A stretch of 34,517 bases of DNA, from positions 1 to 34,517 of the forward strand of contig JAUJOJ010000009.1 of the NCBI GenBank assembly GCA_030447665.1. Direction: 5' to 3'. Both the position numbers and the translations under genes were made by a program. This stretch comes from Allosphingosinicella sp. (GTDB lineage Bacteria > Pseudomonadota > Alphaproteobacteria > Sphingomonadales > Sphingomonadaceae). The notes under the pieces were generated by a model, which did no database searches, was not told the origin of the DNA, and saw only the letters and a list, made by a program, of their open reading frames with translations. Below, in pieces: positions 32,881 through 34,517 of the stretch (within the stretch, counting starts at the first letter, position 1; each line of letters begins with the position of its first letter).

Positions 32881-33763
32881 CCAGCAGCGCGACATGGCGA
32901 TGAACAGCGTCGCCCCCGTTTGGGACGGCAACGAGACCTGGCTGATCCTGGGCGGCAACGGTTTGATCGCGGCTTTCCCGGTTGCTTACGCGATCATCTT
33001 GCCCGCACTTTACGCGCCGCTGATCGCGATGCTTCTCGGCCTTATCTTCCGCGGGGTGGCGTTCGAGTTTCGCTGGCGCGATCCTGGGCATCGCCGATGG
33101 TGGGATGCCGGGTTCTTCCTCGGCTCATTGGTCGCGACGCTCGCGCAGGGCATCACGCTCGGCGCCCTCCTGCAGGGGATCACAATCGAAGGCCGTGCTT
33201 ATGGCGGCGGGTGGTGGGATTGGCTGACGCCGTTCAGCCTCCTTGTCGGTTTCAGCCTTGTCCTCGGCTACGCGCTCCTTGGGGCTTGCTGGCTGATCTG
33301 GAAGACCGAAGGCCCCGTTCATGATCAGGGTCGTCGCGTCGCGGCTTATCTGCTGCCTGCGCTGCTGGTGGCGATCGGCGCGGTGAGCCTCGCCACGCCC
33401 TTCCTGGAGGGCAAGTATCACGAGCGCTGGTTCGACACGCCGGGCCTGTTCGTCACCATCCCGATGCCGCTCCTGGTCGCCGCCTTGTCCTATGGCGCAT
33501 GGCGCGCGATCAGGCGCGGTGCCGATGCTGCACCTTTCTTCTGGGTGCTCGGCTTATTCGGGCTGTCGCTGCTCGGGCTTGGCATCTCGATCTGGCCGGA
33601 CGTGATCCCCGGGCGGGTCTCCATCTGGGAAGCAGCCTCTCCGAGGGACAGCCAGATCTTCATGCTGGTCGGCTCCGCGGTGCTGATCCCGCTCATCCTC
33701 GTCTACACCGCCTGGTCCTATTGGGTATTTCGCGGCAAGGTGGGAGAGGAAGGGTACCATTGA
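32881..33763 (+). CDS. cydB: Cytochrome bd-type quinol oxidase subunit II, 5'-truncated
   Basis: Subunit II starts abruptly at about QQRDMAMNSVAPVWDGNETW, which corresponds to residue 50 or so of a normal CydB. The rest is complete: LPALYAPLIAMLLGLIFRGVAFEFR, LGALLQGITIEG, SIWPDVIPGRVSIWEAASP and a final membrane helix ending YWVFRGKVGEEGYH. Seven or more transmembrane helices remain. The first helix and the start codon are absent. The TGA stop overlaps the TTG start of the small DUF2474 gene. Confidence 0.87.
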
Positions 33764-33873
33764 GCGGCGAGGCTCCCCTGTGGAAGCGGCTGGGTTGGTT
33801 CGTCCTGCTCTGGGGTGCAGGCGTGGCGGCTGTCACCGCAGTCGCCTACGGCATCCGCTTCTGGATCAGCTAG
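33760..33873 (+). CDS. DUF2474-type small bd-oxidase subunit
   Basis: A 37-residue single-helix protein from a TTG at 33760 (LSGEAPLWKRLGWFVLLWGA then GVAAVTAVAYGIRFWIS). The pattern PLWxRLGWFxLLWxAGV is that of DUF2474 proteins encoded right after CIO-type cydB, the counterpart of CydX. It overlaps cydB by four bases. The TAG stop lies at the start of a dispersed repeat. Confidence 0.8.
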   Translation: MSGEAPLWKRLGWFVLLWGAGVAAVTAVAYGIRFWIS

Positions 33874-33931
33874 GGCCTGATCGGTTGAGGCGGAAGCGCT
33901 ATGCGCTTCCGCCGAAGGCGTGAATCAGGCC
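33872..33931. repeat. Dispersed palindromic repeat, copy 2 (inverted)
   Basis: The reverse complement of 2583-2642 with two differences in 60. Here the inner hairpin stem is longer (GGCGGAAGCGC pairs fully with GCGCTTCCGCC around a TAT loop). It lies between the convergent DUF2474 and VOC genes and overlaps the DUF2474 stop codon. Confidence 0.88.
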
Positions 33932-33935
33932 AGTC

Positions 33936-34319
33936 TCATGGTCTCTCTTCCCGTTCGCTCATCAGGCCGATGAGATTGCCCTCGCTGTCGCGGGCGATGG
34001 CCGAGCCAGATGTCCTTCCCGCCCACGGTCGCGATCCGCTTCGGCTGTTCCTCGAATCGCACCCCCTTAGCTGCCAGTTGGCGGAAAGCCGCCTCGGCAT
34101 CCTCGACTATATAATAGAGAAGGGAATTGCCTCCCGTCTGCGGGCCTTCGGGACGGCTCAGCATCAGCCGCGTCTCGCCGCATTGAAAGAAGGAGAGTCC
34201 CGGCGGCGCGTCGAACAGATGGACGAGGCCGAGAATGTCCCGGTAGAAGCGCTTCGCCCGCTCAAGCTCCTTCACCGTGATTGCGATCTGCGCGATATAC
34301 TCGGCTGCACTCCGGACAT
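33936..34319 (-). CDS. VOC (glyoxalase/dioxygenase) superfamily protein, frameshifted at both ends
   Basis: A vicinal-oxygen-chelate fold protein of about 127 residues: IAQIAITVKELERAKRFYRD, ILGL, GLSFFQCGETRLML, LLYYIVEDAEAAFRQL and KDIWL. The ATG at 34319 follows AAAGGAG and reads MSGVQPS, then one base is missing before YIAQIAITV. Near the end, one extra base around 34003 separates KDIWL from AIARDSEGNLIGLMSEREE; restored, the stop is at 33936-33938. Function cannot be given beyond the fold; it may be the target of the divergent MarR-type regulator. Confidence 0.78.
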
Positions 34320-34362
34320 GCTTGACGCTCCTTTTTGTGCTAATACTTGCTTTCAAGAAACC

Positions 34363-34377
34363 GTTAGCATGGCTAAC
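34363..34377. promoter_or_regulatory. Candidate operator between VOC and MarR-type genes
   Basis: GTTAGC-ATG-GCTAAC, a perfect 6-3-6 inverted repeat, 16 bases upstream of the MarR-type GTG and 43 bases upstream of the VOC ATG. The position suits autoregulation and control of the divergent gene. Confidence 0.5.
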
Positions 34378-34393
34378 ATGGGAGTAATGGCGG

Positions 34394-34517
34394 GTGGGTG
34401 AGGGTCAGACAGAACAAGTGGCGGCGCGGCTTCACTCGGCTTCGATCCGGCTGTTGAGGTTGCTTCGGCGGGAGGATGACAGCAGCGGCCTCAGCGCGCC
34501 GCGGCTGTCCGCGCTCG
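34394..34517 (+). CDS. MarR-family transcriptional regulator, N-terminal part (partial at window edge)
   Basis: A GTG at 34394, nine bases after GGAG, opens VGEGQTEQVAARLHSASIRL then LRLLRREDDSSGLSAPRLSAL up to the window end. This is the start of a MarR winged-helix repressor (dimerisation helix, then the SGLSxxRLSAL segment leading into the DNA-binding domain). The ligand is unknown. It is divergent from the VOC gene across the inverted repeat described above. Confidence 0.65.
   Translation, partial: MGEGQTEQVAARLHSASIRLLRLLRREDDSSGLSAPRLSAL

Noticed and set aside
1..34517. CRISPR array, tRNA or rRNA genes, transposase or integrase, phage genes, restriction-modification or toxin-antitoxin pair
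   Set aside because: Looked for on both strands; no regular repeat-spacer pattern, tRNA cloverleaf or hallmark protein was seen.

Overview
This is about 34.5 kb of GC-rich chromosomal DNA. It most resembles an alphaproteobacterium of the order Sphingomonadales. That assignment is inferred from gene content and protein style: a glycine-rich double cold-shock-domain protein, an rnd-lptC-lptA-lptB-rpoN cluster, RNase E next to an M48-TPR protease and a DsbA-like protein, an HWE-family sensor kinase, GGAAC-type promoter candidates, and a NAGGN osmolyte operon. No rRNA, tRNA, CRISPR array, transposase or phage gene was seen.

Layout. 1-2.5 kb: glutathione transferase tail, rpmG (L33), a small unknown gene, a GDT1/TMEM165-type transporter and a membrane-anchored metallophosphoesterase. 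2.6-4.9 kb: an ATP-dependent DNA ligase, a nested palindromic repeat, and an 84-aa zinc-ribbon protein. 4.9-11.6 kb: double cold-shock protein, then rnd-lptC-lptA, lptB-rpoN (lipopolysaccharide export plus sigma-54), a nucleotidyltransferase whose 3' end runs into a tandem hairpin repeat, and a 45-aa hydrophilic protein. 11.7-14.7 kb: a lipoprotein-type methyltransferase, prfB, an SGNH-like protein and a DUF4383 membrane protein. 14.9-21.5 kb: an L,D-transpeptidase fragment fused to an RNase E that lacks its start, the M48-TPR protease, DsbA-like protein, a damaged DUF6157-like gene, rlmE and a headless Ppx/GppA. 21.5-24.8 kb is the accessory-looking part: an HWE histidine kinase, then a duplicated module made of an orphan Crp-type helix-turn-helix gene and a conserved divergent promoter region, with a tiny secreted Cys-rich peptide gene in copy 2. 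25-31.6 kb: a CPBP protease, the NAGGN operon (asnO, ngg, M42 peptidase), and a glutaminase homologue lacking its expected catalytic lysine. 31.7-34.5 kb: cytochrome bd oxidase (cydA/cydB fused by a deletion, plus a DUF2474 subunit), a VOC-family protein and a divergent MarR-type regulator.

Two themes cut across the window. First, many conserved genes carry single-base frameshifts, several in homopolymers, and three junctions join partial genes (ldt/rne, kinase/ppx, cydA/cydB). Because rne and rlmE are among those hit, base-calling and assembly error is the leading explanation. Second, there are several palindromic repeat families. The best is a long hairpin present three times, whose stems differ between loci by paired, compensating changes while loop and linkers stay fixed. 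That family and the duplicated HTH/peptide/kinase region are the best candidates for something undescribed.
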